A stretch of DNA of 50,292 bases from assembly GCF_958350005.1 (NCBI RefSeq), contig NZ_CATWFF010000001.1, positions 1 to 50,292 on the forward strand, in the 5' to 3' direction. Below, in pieces: positions 8,188 to 17,585 of the stretch. Below the pieces are notes generated by a model. It saw only the letters and a program-made list of their open reading frames with translations. It made no database searches and was not told where the DNA came from. The stretch's first letter is position 1, and every line of letters starts with the position of its first letter. The translations under genes and the position numbers were made by a program. Source of the stretch: an uncultured Megasphaera sp. Its GTDB lineage: Bacteria > Bacillota > Negativicutes > Veillonellales > Megasphaeraceae.

Positions 8188-9572
8188 TGGCTTCCTTTTC
8201 ACTGCAAGACGTACTGCAGGCAACAGGCGGCACTGTAGCCTGCGGGAAAAGGTCTGAACAGCATTTTTCCGACGTGTCTACCGATACGCGGACTATTGCG
8301 CCGCAGTCCCTGTTCGTCGCCCTGAAAGGGGAAACCTTTGATGGCCATGCCTTTGTGGCGGCAGCAGCTGAAGCCGGCGCTTCCGGCGCTGTCGTATCGG
8401 AATGGCGCGATGCATACCGCAGCCTGCCCCTGACAGTGATTGTCGTAACGGACACGCTGCAGGCCTATCAGGATCTGGCCCGGTTCCACCGGCGCCGTTT
8501 CTCCATTCCCGTCATTGCTGTAACGGGCTCTGTCGGCAAGACATCGACGCGGAATATGATTGCTACCGTTCTTTCGCAAAAACTGCAGGTCCTGCAGACA
8601 GAAAAGAACTTCAATAATGAAATCGGCTTGCCCCGGACGCTGCTCCAGCTGACAGACCGGCATGAAGCCTGCGTCGTAGAAATGGGCATGCGCGGTCTGG
8701 GACAGATTGCAGCCCTGGCGGCCATTGCCGAGCCGACAATCGGCGTCGTAACCAATGTGGGTATCTGCCATATTGAGCTGCTGGGCTCGCAGGACAATAT
8801 TGCCCGGGCCAAAGGGGAACTGGTAGAAGCCATTCCGGCCAATGGCACGGCTGTATTAAATGGTGACGACCCCTATGTCTCCGCCATGGCAGACAAATGC
8901 CGCGGCACCGTCGTTACCTATGGCGAACAGGCGCAGGCTGATGTACAGGCCTGCCGGATTTCGGCAGATGAACGGGGTGTGTCCTTTACGTGCCAGTCAG
9001 GAGGGGAATCCTTTGACGTAACGGTGCCGGTTATTGGGCGGCATCACGTATATAATGCCCTGGCAGCCGTAGCCGTTGCCAGACTGACCGGCGTGACGAC
9101 AGAACAGATACAGAAAGGACTGGCTTCCTACGCCGGCATGCCCATGCGGGAGGAACTGATTCATATCGGCGGCTGTACGTTTATTAACGATACGTATAAT
9201 GCGAATCCGGCCTCCATGGCCGCTGCTGTCCAGACGCTGGCTCATCTGACGAAGGGCCGCAAAATTGCGTTCCTCGCCGGTATGGGCGAGCTGGGACAGT
9301 GGGCTAAGAAGGCTCATGAAGATATAGGCCGCCTGGTTGTAAAAGAGCATATTGACATTCTGATTACGCTGGGGACGCTGGCAGAAAACATTGCTTCTGC
9401 TGCCCGCAGTGAAGGAATGACGGCCGTGTATACGACGGAGACGCATGCCGAAGGGGCTGCGCTCCTGCAGTCTTTGTTGAAGCCGGGGGATACGGTTCTG
9501 CTCAAGGGATCCCGCAGCTTTGCCATGGAAAAGATACTGCCTTATATGGAAAGGAAGTCATGTGAATGTTAA
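8187..9572 (+). CDS. murF: UDP-MurNAc-tripeptide:D-Ala-D-Ala ligase
   Basis: A 461-residue Mur ligase that attaches D-Ala-D-Ala to complete the pentapeptide precursor. The ATP loop GSVGKTST is near residue 113, the central motif NNEIG follows, and NDTYNANPASM, typical of MurF, is near residue 332. Its start overlaps the murE stop and its end overlaps mraY by 7 bases, so it is translationally coupled on both sides. Confidence 0.97.
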   Translation: MASFSLQDVLQATGGTVACGKRSEQHFSDVSTDTRTIAPQSLFVALKGETFDGHAFVAAAAEAGASGAVVSEWRDAYRSLPLTVIVVTDTLQAYQDLARFHRRRFSIPVIAVTGSVGKTSTRNMIATVLSQKLQVLQTEKNFNNEIGLPRTLLQLTDRHEACVVEMGMRGLGQIAALAAIAEPTIGVVTNVGICHIELLGSQDNIARAKGELVEAIPANGTAVLNGDDPYVSAMADKCRGTVVTYGEQAQADVQACRISADERGVSFTCQSGGESFDVTVPVIGRHHVYNALAAVAVARLTGVTTEQIQKGLASYAGMPMREELIHIGGCTFINDTYNANPASMAAAVQTLAHLTKGRKIAFLAGMGELGQWAKKAHEDIGRLVVKEHIDILITLGTLAENIASAARSEGMTAVYTTETHAEGAALLQSLLKPGDTVLLKGSRSFAMEKILPYMERKSCEC

Positions 9573-10531
9573 ACACCCTGATTTTTGGATTTGCTGTCAG
9601 TTTAGTCGTCGCCCTGGTGCTGGGAAAACCGGTTATTCAGCAGCTGAAGAAATTTCATGCCCGTCAGTCTGAACGGGAAGAAGGACCGCAAAGTCATAAA
9701 TACAAGGCCGGTACGCCGACAATGGGGGGCATCCTTATTTTAGCAGCCCTTGTCGTTTCCTGCCTGGTCTTCAATCCGACGGACCTGCGCAAGGGGCTGG
9801 CCTTATTCCTGACCTTGGGACACGGCGTCATTGGGTTTCTGGATGATGCCATCAAGGCGGTAAAACACCGGAACCTGGGATTGACAGCAAAGCAAAAATT
9901 ACTGGGCCAGTTTATTATGGCCGCCATATTTTGCTTTATCTTAAAAGAATTTCTTCAGTTCCCTACGACTTTGTGGATTCCCTTTACGTCACTGAATATT
10001 GACCTGGGATTTTTCTATTACTTCGTCGTATTTATCATGATCGTCGGCACGAGCAATGCTGTAAATCTTACTGATGGCCTTGATGGCCTGGCTGCAGGCT
10101 CCTGTGCCATTACGTCCGTTGCCTATGTCGTCATTGCCGTGGCTCTCGGCTATGTCAACTTTGCCGTCTTCAGCGCCGCTCTGACCGGTGCATGCCTGGG
10201 CTTTCTGTTTTACAACCAGCATCCGGCCAAGATGTTTATGGGCGATACGGGCTCTTTGGCCTTAGGCGGGGCCCTGGCGGCAATGGCTATTTTGACGAAG
10301 ACCGAACTGCTGCTGATTCTGGCCGGAGGGCTGTACGTAGTCGAAGCGCTGTCGGTCATTATTCAGGTCGTGTCGTTTAAAACGCGAGGTGTCCGGATTT
10401 TTAAGATGAGTCCTATTCACCATCATTTTGAATTATCTGGCTGGAGTGAAGTCAAGGTCGTTACTGTTTTTTGGAGTTTTTCCGCTCTTATGGCTATTTT
10501 GGCGATTATCGTCGTCTTGACGACAAAATAA
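9566..10531 (+). CDS. mraY: phospho-MurNAc-pentapeptide transferase
   Basis: A 321-residue polytopic membrane enzyme, about ten spans, that transfers phospho-MurNAc-pentapeptide to undecaprenyl phosphate to form lipid I. Conserved pieces visible are GTPTMGG near residue 50, the Asp pair in FLDDAIK near residue 93, NLTDGLDGLA near residue 167, MGDTGSLALGG near residue 225, and the histidine-rich PIHHHFE near the C-terminus. The start lies inside murF. Confidence 0.97.
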   Translation: MLNTLIFGFAVSLVVALVLGKPVIQQLKKFHARQSEREEGPQSHKYKAGTPTMGGILILAALVVSCLVFNPTDLRKGLALFLTLGHGVIGFLDDAIKAVKHRNLGLTAKQKLLGQFIMAAIFCFILKEFLQFPTTLWIPFTSLNIDLGFFYYFVVFIMIVGTSNAVNLTDGLDGLAAGSCAITSVAYVVIAVALGYVNFAVFSAALTGACLGFLFYNQHPAKMFMGDTGSLALGGALAAMAILTKTELLLILAGGLYVVEALSVIIQVVSFKTRGVRIFKMSPIHHHFELSGWSEVKVVTVFWSFSALMAILAIIVVLTTK

Positions 10532-10578
10532 AGCGGATATGAATACATTCATTTTCATGGCAAAGCAGGTGTTGGCAA

Positions 10579-11943
10579 ATGAGCATTATGGATTTTACAG
10601 GCAAACATATACTGGTTCTCGGCGCCGGTATCAGCGGCCAAGCTGCGTCGCTGGCCCTGGCCCGGCACGGCGGCAGCGTCGTACTGAATGATAAAAAAAA
10701 TATTGATACGTCAGAAAAACCATGGCCGGAACTTGCCGCTGCCGGTGTGCAGCTGGTTTTCGGCAGTCAGGATATGGGTCTTCTCGAGGGCGTGGATATT
10801 GTCGTTCCATCACCGGTTATTTCTCCGGAAATGCCGCTGGTAGCAGAAGCCCTGCGCCGCGGACTTCCTGTCTGGAGCGAAGTCGAAGTGGCCTGCCGTC
10901 TTACGAATGCGGAAATACTGGGCGTTACCGGTACGAACGGCAAGACGACGACAACGACTCTTCTCGGTGAAATGATGAAGGCTTCAGGCCGTCAGACCGT
11001 AGTAGGCGGCAATATTGGCGCCGGATTATCGGAACTGGCAGAAGATTTGCCGGCCACGGCCGTCGTAGTAGCCGAGCTGTCGAGTTTTCAGCTGGAATTG
11101 ACGCAGACCCTGAAGCCGAAGGCTGCGGTTATTCTGAACATTACGCCAGACCATCTGGACCGTCATCATACGATGGAAGCCTATGCTGCTGCGAAAGAAC
11201 GGATTTTCCGCAATCAGGACAGTCACGATTTTGCGGCGCTCAATTATGATGACGCTCGGGTTCGGGCCATGGCAGACCGGATGAAAGGTCATATTCTGTG
11301 GTTTTCAACGGAAAGGGAAGTGCCGGAAGGGGCCTTCTATGACGGCACCTCTCTCATCCTTCGCCTCCACGGTGCCGATACGGTTATTTGCCGGGATAGG
11401 GACCTGCATCTGTTTGGCCGCCATAATATACAGAACTGCCTGGCTGCGTCTCTTCTGGCTCATGCTGCCGGCGTATCGCTGGATGTGATCCGCAAGGTAC
11501 TGATGAGCTTTAAAGGCGTAGAACACAGACTGGAAAAAGTTCGCGTCATTCATGGCGTTACGTATTACAATGATTCCAAGGGAACCAATACGGACGCTTC
11601 CATTAAGGCGTTGGAAGCCTTTTCCGGTCATTTGATTCTCATTGCCGGCGGATACGATAAGATGACGCCTCTTGATGAGTTTATGGCGCTGGCAGCGAAA
11701 AAAGTCGATACCCTTATCCTTATCGGCAATGCAGCTGACCGGTTTGAAGAAGCAGCTAAAAAGGCGGGCATTACAGATATTCGCCGTGCCGGGTACAGTA
11801 TGGAACAGGCCATTATGATGGCCCGCAAGATTGCCAAGGCACCGCAGGCCGTGCTGTTGTCGCCGGCTTGCTCCAGTTATGATATGTATGATAATTATGA
11901 ACAGCGCGGACGGGTCTTTAAAGGCATTGTCAACGCAATATAG
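10579..11943 (+). CDS. murD: UDP-MurNAc-L-alanine:D-glutamate ligase
   Basis: A 454-residue Mur ligase adding D-glutamate to UDP-MurNAc-Ala. The N-terminal Rossmann segment LVLGAGISG is near residue 13, the ATP loop GTNGKTTTT near residue 116, and NDSKGTN near residue 332. It is preceded by a weak ribosome site (AGCAGGTG). The next gene is murG: ftsW, which commonly separates the two, is absent. Confidence 0.96.
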   Translation: MSIMDFTGKHILVLGAGISGQAASLALARHGGSVVLNDKKNIDTSEKPWPELAAAGVQLVFGSQDMGLLEGVDIVVPSPVISPEMPLVAEALRRGLPVWSEVEVACRLTNAEILGVTGTNGKTTTTTLLGEMMKASGRQTVVGGNIGAGLSELAEDLPATAVVVAELSSFQLELTQTLKPKAAVILNITPDHLDRHHTMEAYAAAKERIFRNQDSHDFAALNYDDARVRAMADRMKGHILWFSTEREVPEGAFYDGTSLILRLHGADTVICRDRDLHLFGRHNIQNCLAASLLAHAAGVSLDVIRKVLMSFKGVEHRLEKVRVIHGVTYYNDSKGTNTDASIKALEAFSGHLILIAGGYDKMTPLDEFMALAAKKVDTLILIGNAADRFEEAAKKAGITDIRRAGYSMEQAIMMARKIAKAPQAVLLSPACSSYDMYDNYEQRGRVFKGIVNAI

Positions 11944-11975
11944 CAGTTAGTAATCTGGTAATGGGGGACGAAGAC

Positions 11976-13103
11976 ATGCGCCGAGTCATTATTTCCGGAG
12001 GCGGAACAGGCGGGCATATTTATCCGGCAATTACGATTGCCCGGGCAATTGCCGACATCGAACCGACGGAGTTTTTATATGTAGGTTCTAAAATTGGATT
12101 GGAAAATACGCTGATCCCTAAAGAAGGACTGCCGTTTGTTACCTTGGATGTACGGGGACTGGAACGAAAAATCTCCTTCCGCAACCTGGTTACGCTGGGG
12201 AAAACGGCGGCCAGCCTGATTCGGGCAGAAGGTATTATCCGTAAGTTTAAGCCGGACGTCGTCATCGGGACAGGCGGCTTTGTCTGCGGTCCCGTGCTGC
12301 TGGCAGCCAGCCTGAGCGGCGTGCCGGCACTGATTCAGGAACAGAACGTCATTCCTGGCGTGACCAATATGATTTTGAGCAAGTTTGTCACTCGTGTGGC
12401 CTTGGGATACAGGGAAGCGGCAGGCCGGTTCAAGCGGAAGAATATACTGGTATATACGGGAAATCCCGTCCGCAAGGATATTCTGACAGTTACAAAAGAA
12501 GAAGGGCGGCAGATGCTGGGGCTGGATCCTCATAAATTTACGCTCCTCGTAGCCGGCGGCAGCCGGGGGGCCAGAAGCATCAATTCTGCCATGATAGAAG
12601 TACATAAATATTTTGCCAATGCCAAGGATATACAAATCCTGCATGTAACAGGCGATCATGAATACGATCGGGTCGTCAAGCAGCTCGACGGCATTGACGG
12701 CAAGGGCCGCTACGGAGAAGGGAGCCGGATCATTCCCTATCTCCATCACATGCCGGCAGCCCTGGCCGCTGCTGATCTGGCCGTATACCGCGCCGGTGCC
12801 GTAGGACTGGCAGAGCTGACGGTCCGGGGCGTACCATCTATTCTGATTCCCTATCCCTATGCCGCAGAAGATCATCAGCGCTATAATGCCCAGGCTCTGG
12901 TCATGTGCGGCGCCGCCAAAATGATTCTGGACAAAATGCTGACCGGACGGGATTTGCTGGAAGAAATTCTGCACCTTAAAGAGGATCCGCAGGCCCTGGC
13001 AGCCATGGCCAAGGCCAGCAAGGCATTGGGGAAACCGCAGGCAGCCCATGATATTGCCACCCTGGCGTTATCCATTGCCCGCTGTCGGCACAGCTCTCAC
13101 TAA
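11976..13103 (+). CDS. murG: lipid II synthase (GlcNAc transferase MurG)
   Basis: A 375-residue GT28 glycosyltransferase at the inner face of the membrane that converts lipid I to lipid II. The N-terminal ISGGGTGGHIYPA loop, the RGLERK segment, GTGGFVCGPV and the C-terminal UDP-GlcNAc site (GAVGLAEL ... IPYPYAAEDHQ) are all present. An in-frame ATG at 11961 would add MGDED, but the G-rich site at 11963-11968 is well placed for the ATG at 11976, where homologues start. Confidence 0.96.
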   Translation: MRRVIISGGGTGGHIYPAITIARAIADIEPTEFLYVGSKIGLENTLIPKEGLPFVTLDVRGLERKISFRNLVTLGKTAASLIRAEGIIRKFKPDVVIGTGGFVCGPVLLAASLSGVPALIQEQNVIPGVTNMILSKFVTRVALGYREAAGRFKRKNILVYTGNPVRKDILTVTKEEGRQMLGLDPHKFTLLVAGGSRGARSINSAMIEVHKYFANAKDIQILHVTGDHEYDRVVKQLDGIDGKGRYGEGSRIIPYLHHMPAALAAADLAVYRAGAVGLAELTVRGVPSILIPYPYAAEDHQRYNAQALVMCGAAKMILDKMLTGRDLLEEILHLKEDPQALAAMAKASKALGKPQAAHDIATLALSIARCRHSSH

Positions 13104-13126
13104 ATAAAGGATGTGTAAGAAAGACC

Positions 13127-14506
13127 ATGGTTAATCTTGACGATATACGAAAAATACATTTTGTTGGCATTGCCGGCGCAGGTATGCGGGCTATTGCCAA
13201 TGTATTCATAGAAAAAGGATATGACGTATCCGGTTCTGATATCAGAGAATCGGATATTACCAGACGGCTGGCAGAAAAAGGGGCCCGCATCTGTATTGGA
13301 CAGAAAGGGGAAAACCTGGAAGATGCGCAGGTCGTCGTCGTTTCTTCGGCTATCCGCAGCGACAATGCCGAAGTCGTTGAAGCGCGGCGCCGGCAGATTC
13401 CGGTCATCCATCGTTCTGACGCCCTTGTCCATATCATGACCTGGGGTAAGGGAATCTCCGTTGCCGGTGCTCACGGCAAGACGACGACGTCGTCCATGCT
13501 GGGCCAGGTATTTGAAGAAAATCATATGGACCCGACTATTGTCATTGGCGGCGAAGTCGATTACCTGCACAGTAATTCCATCCTTGGCAAGGGCAAATAT
13601 GTCATTGCCGAAGCCGATGAAAGTGACGGAACCTTTCTCAAGCAGAAACCGTACATTGCTGTAGTGACGAATATTGACGCCGACCATATGGATCATTACG
13701 GCTCACTGGCCAATGTGGTAGAAGCGTTTAAAGAATTTATTCAGAAGCTGGACCCGGAAACGGGACTGGCTGTGCTGTGCGTGGAAAATGAACGCATCCG
13801 TGCGCTGGCACCGCACGTACAGCGCCGATATGTATCGTACGGCATTGATCAGCCTGCAGATTATCAGGCTTCCAATCTTCACTATGTGGCAGGACGGCTG
13901 CACTTTGACGTCTCGTTCCAGGGTACACACCTGGGAGAAGTGGTGCTCCATGTTCCAGGTCGGCATAATGTGCTCAATGCCCTGGCAACGATTGCCGTCG
14001 CCCTTCACTGCGGCATTCCCTTTGCCGGAATAGCAGAAGCGCTGTCTCATTTTCACGGAGCAAAACGGCGGTTCCAGACGAAGGGAATCGTCAAAGACGT
14101 GTGGGTCGTTGACGATTATGCTCATCATCCGACAGAAATCAATGCCACCCTGACGGCAGCCCGGGACATGGGGACGCACCGCGTCGTATGCGTGTTCCAG
14201 CCGCACCGGTATACGCGGACGAAACTCCTGCTCAACCAATATGGAGCGGCCTTTGCCAAGGCAGATGAGCTCATCGTCACCGACGTGTACAGTGCCGGTG
14301 AAGATCCCATTCCCGGCATATCAGGCAAGCTGATTGCCGATAAGGTGCGGGAAACGACAGGGCAGGATGTGCGGTATATTCCCCATGCTGATGACGTTGT
14401 TGCGTACCTGGAGGAAACATCCCGGCCTTTCGACCTGATTATCACCATGGGAGCCGGCGATATTTACAAAGTAGGCGAACGTTATTTAGAAGCAGTCAGA
14501 AAATAG
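13127..14506 (+). CDS. murC: UDP-MurNAc:L-alanine ligase
   Basis: A 459-residue Mur ligase adding the first stem-peptide residue. It has the MurC-specific N-terminus IHFVGIAGAGM, the ATP loop AHGKTTTSSML near residue 114, DESDGTF near residue 165, and DDYAHHPTEI near residue 330. It is a single-domain MurC and murB does not follow it, so UDP-MurNAc synthesis must be encoded elsewhere. Confidence 0.97.
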   Translation: MVNLDDIRKIHFVGIAGAGMRAIANVFIEKGYDVSGSDIRESDITRRLAEKGARICIGQKGENLEDAQVVVVSSAIRSDNAEVVEARRRQIPVIHRSDALVHIMTWGKGISVAGAHGKTTTSSMLGQVFEENHMDPTIVIGGEVDYLHSNSILGKGKYVIAEADESDGTFLKQKPYIAVVTNIDADHMDHYGSLANVVEAFKEFIQKLDPETGLAVLCVENERIRALAPHVQRRYVSYGIDQPADYQASNLHYVAGRLHFDVSFQGTHLGEVVLHVPGRHNVLNALATIAVALHCGIPFAGIAEALSHFHGAKRRFQTKGIVKDVWVVDDYAHHPTEINATLTAARDMGTHRVVCVFQPHRYTRTKLLLNQYGAAFAKADELIVTDVYSAGEDPIPGISGKLIADKVRETTGQDVRYIPHADDVVAYLEETSRPFDLIITMGAGDIYKVGERYLEAVRK

Positions 14507-14522
14507 GAGCATACACAGGACT

Positions 14523-15461
14523 ATGGAAATGATGAAAGAGAAAAAAATCGCCGTCATCGTAGGCGGCCCTTCAACGGAAGCAGCTGTTTCGCGCAATACT
14601 GGGACCTCGGTGGCCAAAGCGCTGAATGAAAAGGGATATCATACGGAAACGATCGAGCTGGTGCCGCATGAACTGGCCAGAGAACTGGAAGAACGCCATA
14701 TTGACGTCGTCTTCAATGCCCTGCACGGCCGGTACGGTGAAGACGGCGTGCTACAGGGCATGTGTGAAATGATGGGCATTCCCTATACAGGTCCCGGCGT
14801 CATGGCCAGTGCCGTAGGCATGAGCAAAGTCATGAGCAAGTGCGCCTTTCAGGGGGCCGGTATTCCGACAGCTCCCTTTGCGTATTACTTTGCTTCCCAG
14901 GGAACGGATGCTATTTTGAAAGATCTGCACAGCCGCTTCTCCCTGCCTGTAGTCATCAAGTCTTCCGGACAGGGTTCCAGCATTGGCACGGTCATTGTTA
15001 CAGAAGAATCGCAGCTGAAAGGCGCCCTCGATGAAGCCTTCAAATATGGCGATTCCATTATTGCCGAAGCCTTTCTGACTGGCGATGAATTTACGGTTGC
15101 TGTCATGGATGACCTGGCCTTTCCGGTTATTCAGATCGTGTCGTCTACAGGAAAGTACGATTATTATTCCAAATACACGCCAGGCGTGTCTACCCATCTT
15201 TGCCCGGCACCGGTGTCAGAAGAACTGACCAAAGAGATGCAGGACCTGGCGCTGCGCGTGTTCCACCTGTGCCACTGCAGCGGCGTAGCCCGCGTCGATT
15301 TGATGACAGACGGAAAGGGCAATCCTTTTGTTCTGGAAATCAATACGGTCCCCGGCATGACAGCGACCAGTCTGGTGCCGGATGCAGCCAAGGCCATGGG
15401 CCTTTCCTTTGCCGATTTATGTGAAAAGATTCTGCTGGAAGCTTCTGTAGGTAAATTCTGA
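14523..15461 (+). CDS. ddl: D-alanine:D-alanine ligase
   Basis: A 312-residue ATP-grasp ligase making D-Ala-D-Ala, the substrate of MurF. Visible motifs are the N-terminal GGPSTEAAVS, LHGRYGEDG near residue 73, the ATP-grasp lysine segment VVIKSSGQGSSIG near residue 145, and the metal-binding end EINTVPGMTATS near residue 280. A start at 14529 is also possible. It ends two bases before ftsQ, the same murC-ddl-ftsQ order as in Gram-negative clusters. Confidence 0.95.
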   Translation: MEMMKEKKIAVIVGGPSTEAAVSRNTGTSVAKALNEKGYHTETIELVPHELARELEERHIDVVFNALHGRYGEDGVLQGMCEMMGIPYTGPGVMASAVGMSKVMSKCAFQGAGIPTAPFAYYFASQGTDAILKDLHSRFSLPVVIKSSGQGSSIGTVIVTEESQLKGALDEAFKYGDSIIAEAFLTGDEFTVAVMDDLAFPVIQIVSSTGKYDYYSKYTPGVSTHLCPAPVSEELTKEMQDLALRVFHLCHCSGVARVDLMTDGKGNPFVLEINTVPGMTATSLVPDAAKAMGLSFADLCEKILLEASVGKF

Positions 15462-15462
15462 T

Positions 15463-16356
15463 ATGCCAAAGGACAGATACACGTTGCCCGAACTCCATCG
15501 AACCAGCGATGTGTTTATTCCTCCCCAGATTGAACACGATCCGCTGGATGACCTGACGCCGGGAAACGAAAAGAAAGAACAGCCGGAACCTGGGGAAAAG
15601 CGCCGCCGTCTGCGCCGAAAGAAAAAGGACAGCCTGCGCCGCCGGCGCCGGCGGAAAAAGCGCAGCCGCCTGGCAATCGCCGGAGGTGTTCTGGGAGTTT
15701 TGGTTCTGTGGCTGCTGCTGCGGGTGGCACCGATTTCGTTCGGCACTCTCCTTATTGAAGGCAATGAAGCGCTGACGGCAGAAGACGTACGTCGGGCTGC
15801 CGGCGTGCCAGGGTATGTCAATGTCATTCAGCTGTCGCCGGACGATATGCAGGAACGGATGCAGAAGGATCTGCGCATCAGCGCTGTCACAGTAAAGCGG
15901 GAATTTCCGGCGGCCATACGCATTACGCTGACGGAACGAAAAGCAGCTGCTGTTGTCCGGACGCTGTATGGCTTTGCCTATGTCGATGCCAAAGGCACCG
16001 TCATGGATATACAGCCGCAGATTCAGGGCATTTCCGTTCCCATCATTACAGGTACCAAAATGGATGCGCTCCTGCTGGGTGATACTATCAGCGACGGTCC
16101 CATTGCACGGGGACTGGCGTATCTGCAGGAACTGCCGCCGGATATTCTGAAGACCATTGCCGAAGTCAATGTGGGAAATGAAACCAACCTCATTGCCTAT
16201 ACGAGTGATTCCCTGCCTATTTATCTGGGGACAGGCGACCACCCGGCAGAACGGGCAAAGCTTACGGAAGAGCTGCTGCAGGAAGTGCAGCAGCGGCATA
16301 TGATGGTTCAGTATATTGATACGGATATACGGGCCCCCCTGGTCAAAAGCAAATAG
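15463..16356 (+). CDS. ftsQ: cell division protein FtsQ/DivIB
   Basis: A 297-residue bitopic division protein. Residues 1-68 are cytoplasmic and unusually basic, with an Arg/Lys-rich run at about 46-68; a single membrane span is at about 70-88. A POTRA domain begins near residue 92 (ISFGTLLIEGNEALT) and is followed by the FtsQ beta domain. It binds FtsL/FtsB and helps control septal synthesis. Position between ddl and ftsZ supports the call. The ATG comes two bases after the ddl stop. Confidence 0.9.
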   Translation: MPKDRYTLPELHRTSDVFIPPQIEHDPLDDLTPGNEKKEQPEPGEKRRRLRRKKKDSLRRRRRRKKRSRLAIAGGVLGVLVLWLLLRVAPISFGTLLIEGNEALTAEDVRRAAGVPGYVNVIQLSPDDMQERMQKDLRISAVTVKREFPAAIRITLTERKAAAVVRTLYGFAYVDAKGTVMDIQPQIQGISVPIITGTKMDALLLGDTISDGPIARGLAYLQELPPDILKTIAEVNVGNETNLIAYTSDSLPIYLGTGDHPAERAKLTEELLQEVQQRHMMVQYIDTDIRAPLVKSK

Positions 16357-16379
16357 GATGGGTTTACATAAAAAAAATA

Positions 16380-16408
16380 TGGATAATTTTTTCCAGATAG
16401 TGTAAAAT
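16380..16408 (+). promoter_or_regulatory. possible ftsZ promoter
   Basis: An extended -10 element (TG then TAAAAT at 16403-16408) lies in the A/T-rich 109-base gap before ftsZ. The -35 position (TGGATA, 16380-16385) is weak. The gap itself suggests an extra promoter raising ftsZ expression over the rest of the cluster. Confidence 0.4.
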
Positions 16409-16465
16409 AATAGAGAATCCTATGTATACAGCAGTATTCACGATTTTGAAGGAGGAAAAAGTAAC

Positions 16466-17497
16466 ATGGCAGAGTTTGCAAATATAAAAGTAATTGGCGT
16501 TGGCGGCGGCGGAAATAATGCTGTCAACCGTATGATAGAAAGCGGACTTCAGGGTGTACAGTTTATTTCGGTCAACACAGAAGACCAGGTACTGGAAGTA
16601 TCGAAGGCAGATGTTAAAATTCAGATCGGTGAAAAACTGACCCGTGGTCTTGGTGCCGGTGCCAATCCTCAGGTTGGCGAACAGGCAGCACTGGAAAGCA
16701 AGGAAGAAATTATCAAAGCCCTTCAGGGTGCCGATATGGTTTTCGTCACAGCCGGCATGGGCGGCGGTACCGGCACAGGCGCTGCGCCGATCGTTGCCGA
16801 ATGTGCCAAGGAAATGGGCGCCCTTACGGTTGCTGTCGTTACCAAACCCTTTGCATTTGAAGGCAAACGCCGGAAAGAACAGGCAGAAAAAGGCGCTGCC
16901 TACTTAAAAGAAAAAGTAGATACGATCATTACGATTCCTAATGACAAACTGCTTCAGATTATTGACAAGAAAACGCCGCTGAAAGATGCGTTCCTCGTTG
17001 CCGATGACGTTCTCCGTCAGGGCGTACAGGGGATTTCCGACCTGATTACGACGACGGGCCTGATTAACCTGGACTTTGCTGACGTGAAGACCATCATGTC
17101 CGACCAGGGCGAAGCCATCATGGGCATCGGCGTAGGTTCCGGCGAAAACCGTGCTGTTGAAGCTGTTGACGGAGCTATTCACAGCTCCCTGCTGGAAACG
17201 GGTATTGACGGCGCCCAGAGCATTCTGCTCAACGTAACAGGCGGTCCTGACATCAGCCTGTATGAAATCAATGAAGCGGCAGAAAAAGTTGCGGAAGCAG
17301 TGGATCCGGACGCAAACATCATCTTTGGTTCTGTCATCGATCCGGATATGGAAGACTCCATCCGTATTACTGTCGTTGCTACGGGATTTGGCAAAGAACC
17401 GTCGTCTATCCCTGCATTTGGCCAGAACGGCAGCGTAAAGACCGGCAGTGACACCCGGGAAGCAGGCGGCGTAGAAATTCCTACGTGGATGAGATAA
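16466..17497 (+). CDS. ftsZ: cell division GTPase FtsZ
   Basis: A 343-residue tubulin homologue that forms the Z-ring. It shows the N-terminal GVGGGGNNAVNRM, the tubulin signature GGGTGTGAAP near residue 98, the T7-loop segment NLDFADVKTIM near residue 200, and a conserved C-terminal peptide EIPTWMR. The disordered linker before that peptide is short (about 25 residues), so the protein is at the small end of the family. The gene has a strong GGAGG site and is followed by a terminator. No ftsA precedes it. Confidence 0.98.
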   Translation: MAEFANIKVIGVGGGGNNAVNRMIESGLQGVQFISVNTEDQVLEVSKADVKIQIGEKLTRGLGAGANPQVGEQAALESKEEIIKALQGADMVFVTAGMGGGTGTGAAPIVAECAKEMGALTVAVVTKPFAFEGKRRKEQAEKGAAYLKEKVDTIITIPNDKLLQIIDKKTPLKDAFLVADDVLRQGVQGISDLITTTGLINLDFADVKTIMSDQGEAIMGIGVGSGENRAVEAVDGAIHSSLLETGIDGAQSILLNVTGGPDISLYEINEAAEKVAEAVDPDANIIFGSVIDPDMEDSIRITVVATGFGKEPSSIPAFGQNGSVKTGSDTREAGGVEIPTWMR

Positions 17498-17511
17498 GCA
17501 GTATACTGGAA

Positions 17512-17540
17512 AAGCGGATCCTGGCGGACCCGCTTTTTTT
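17512..17540 (+). terminator. terminator after ftsZ
   Basis: A 10-bp stem with one mismatch (AAGCGGATCC / GGACCCGCTT), a TGGC loop and a run of T. It closes the dcw cluster. Confidence 0.88.
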
Positions 17541-17585
17541 GAAAATGCACGGCAATAGCGCCGATGTTAGGAGGAGAGACGCAGT

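Noticed and set aside
11944..11975. Degraded ftsW between murD and murG
   Set aside because: Only 32 bases separate the genes and none resembles ftsW, so it is absent rather than broken.
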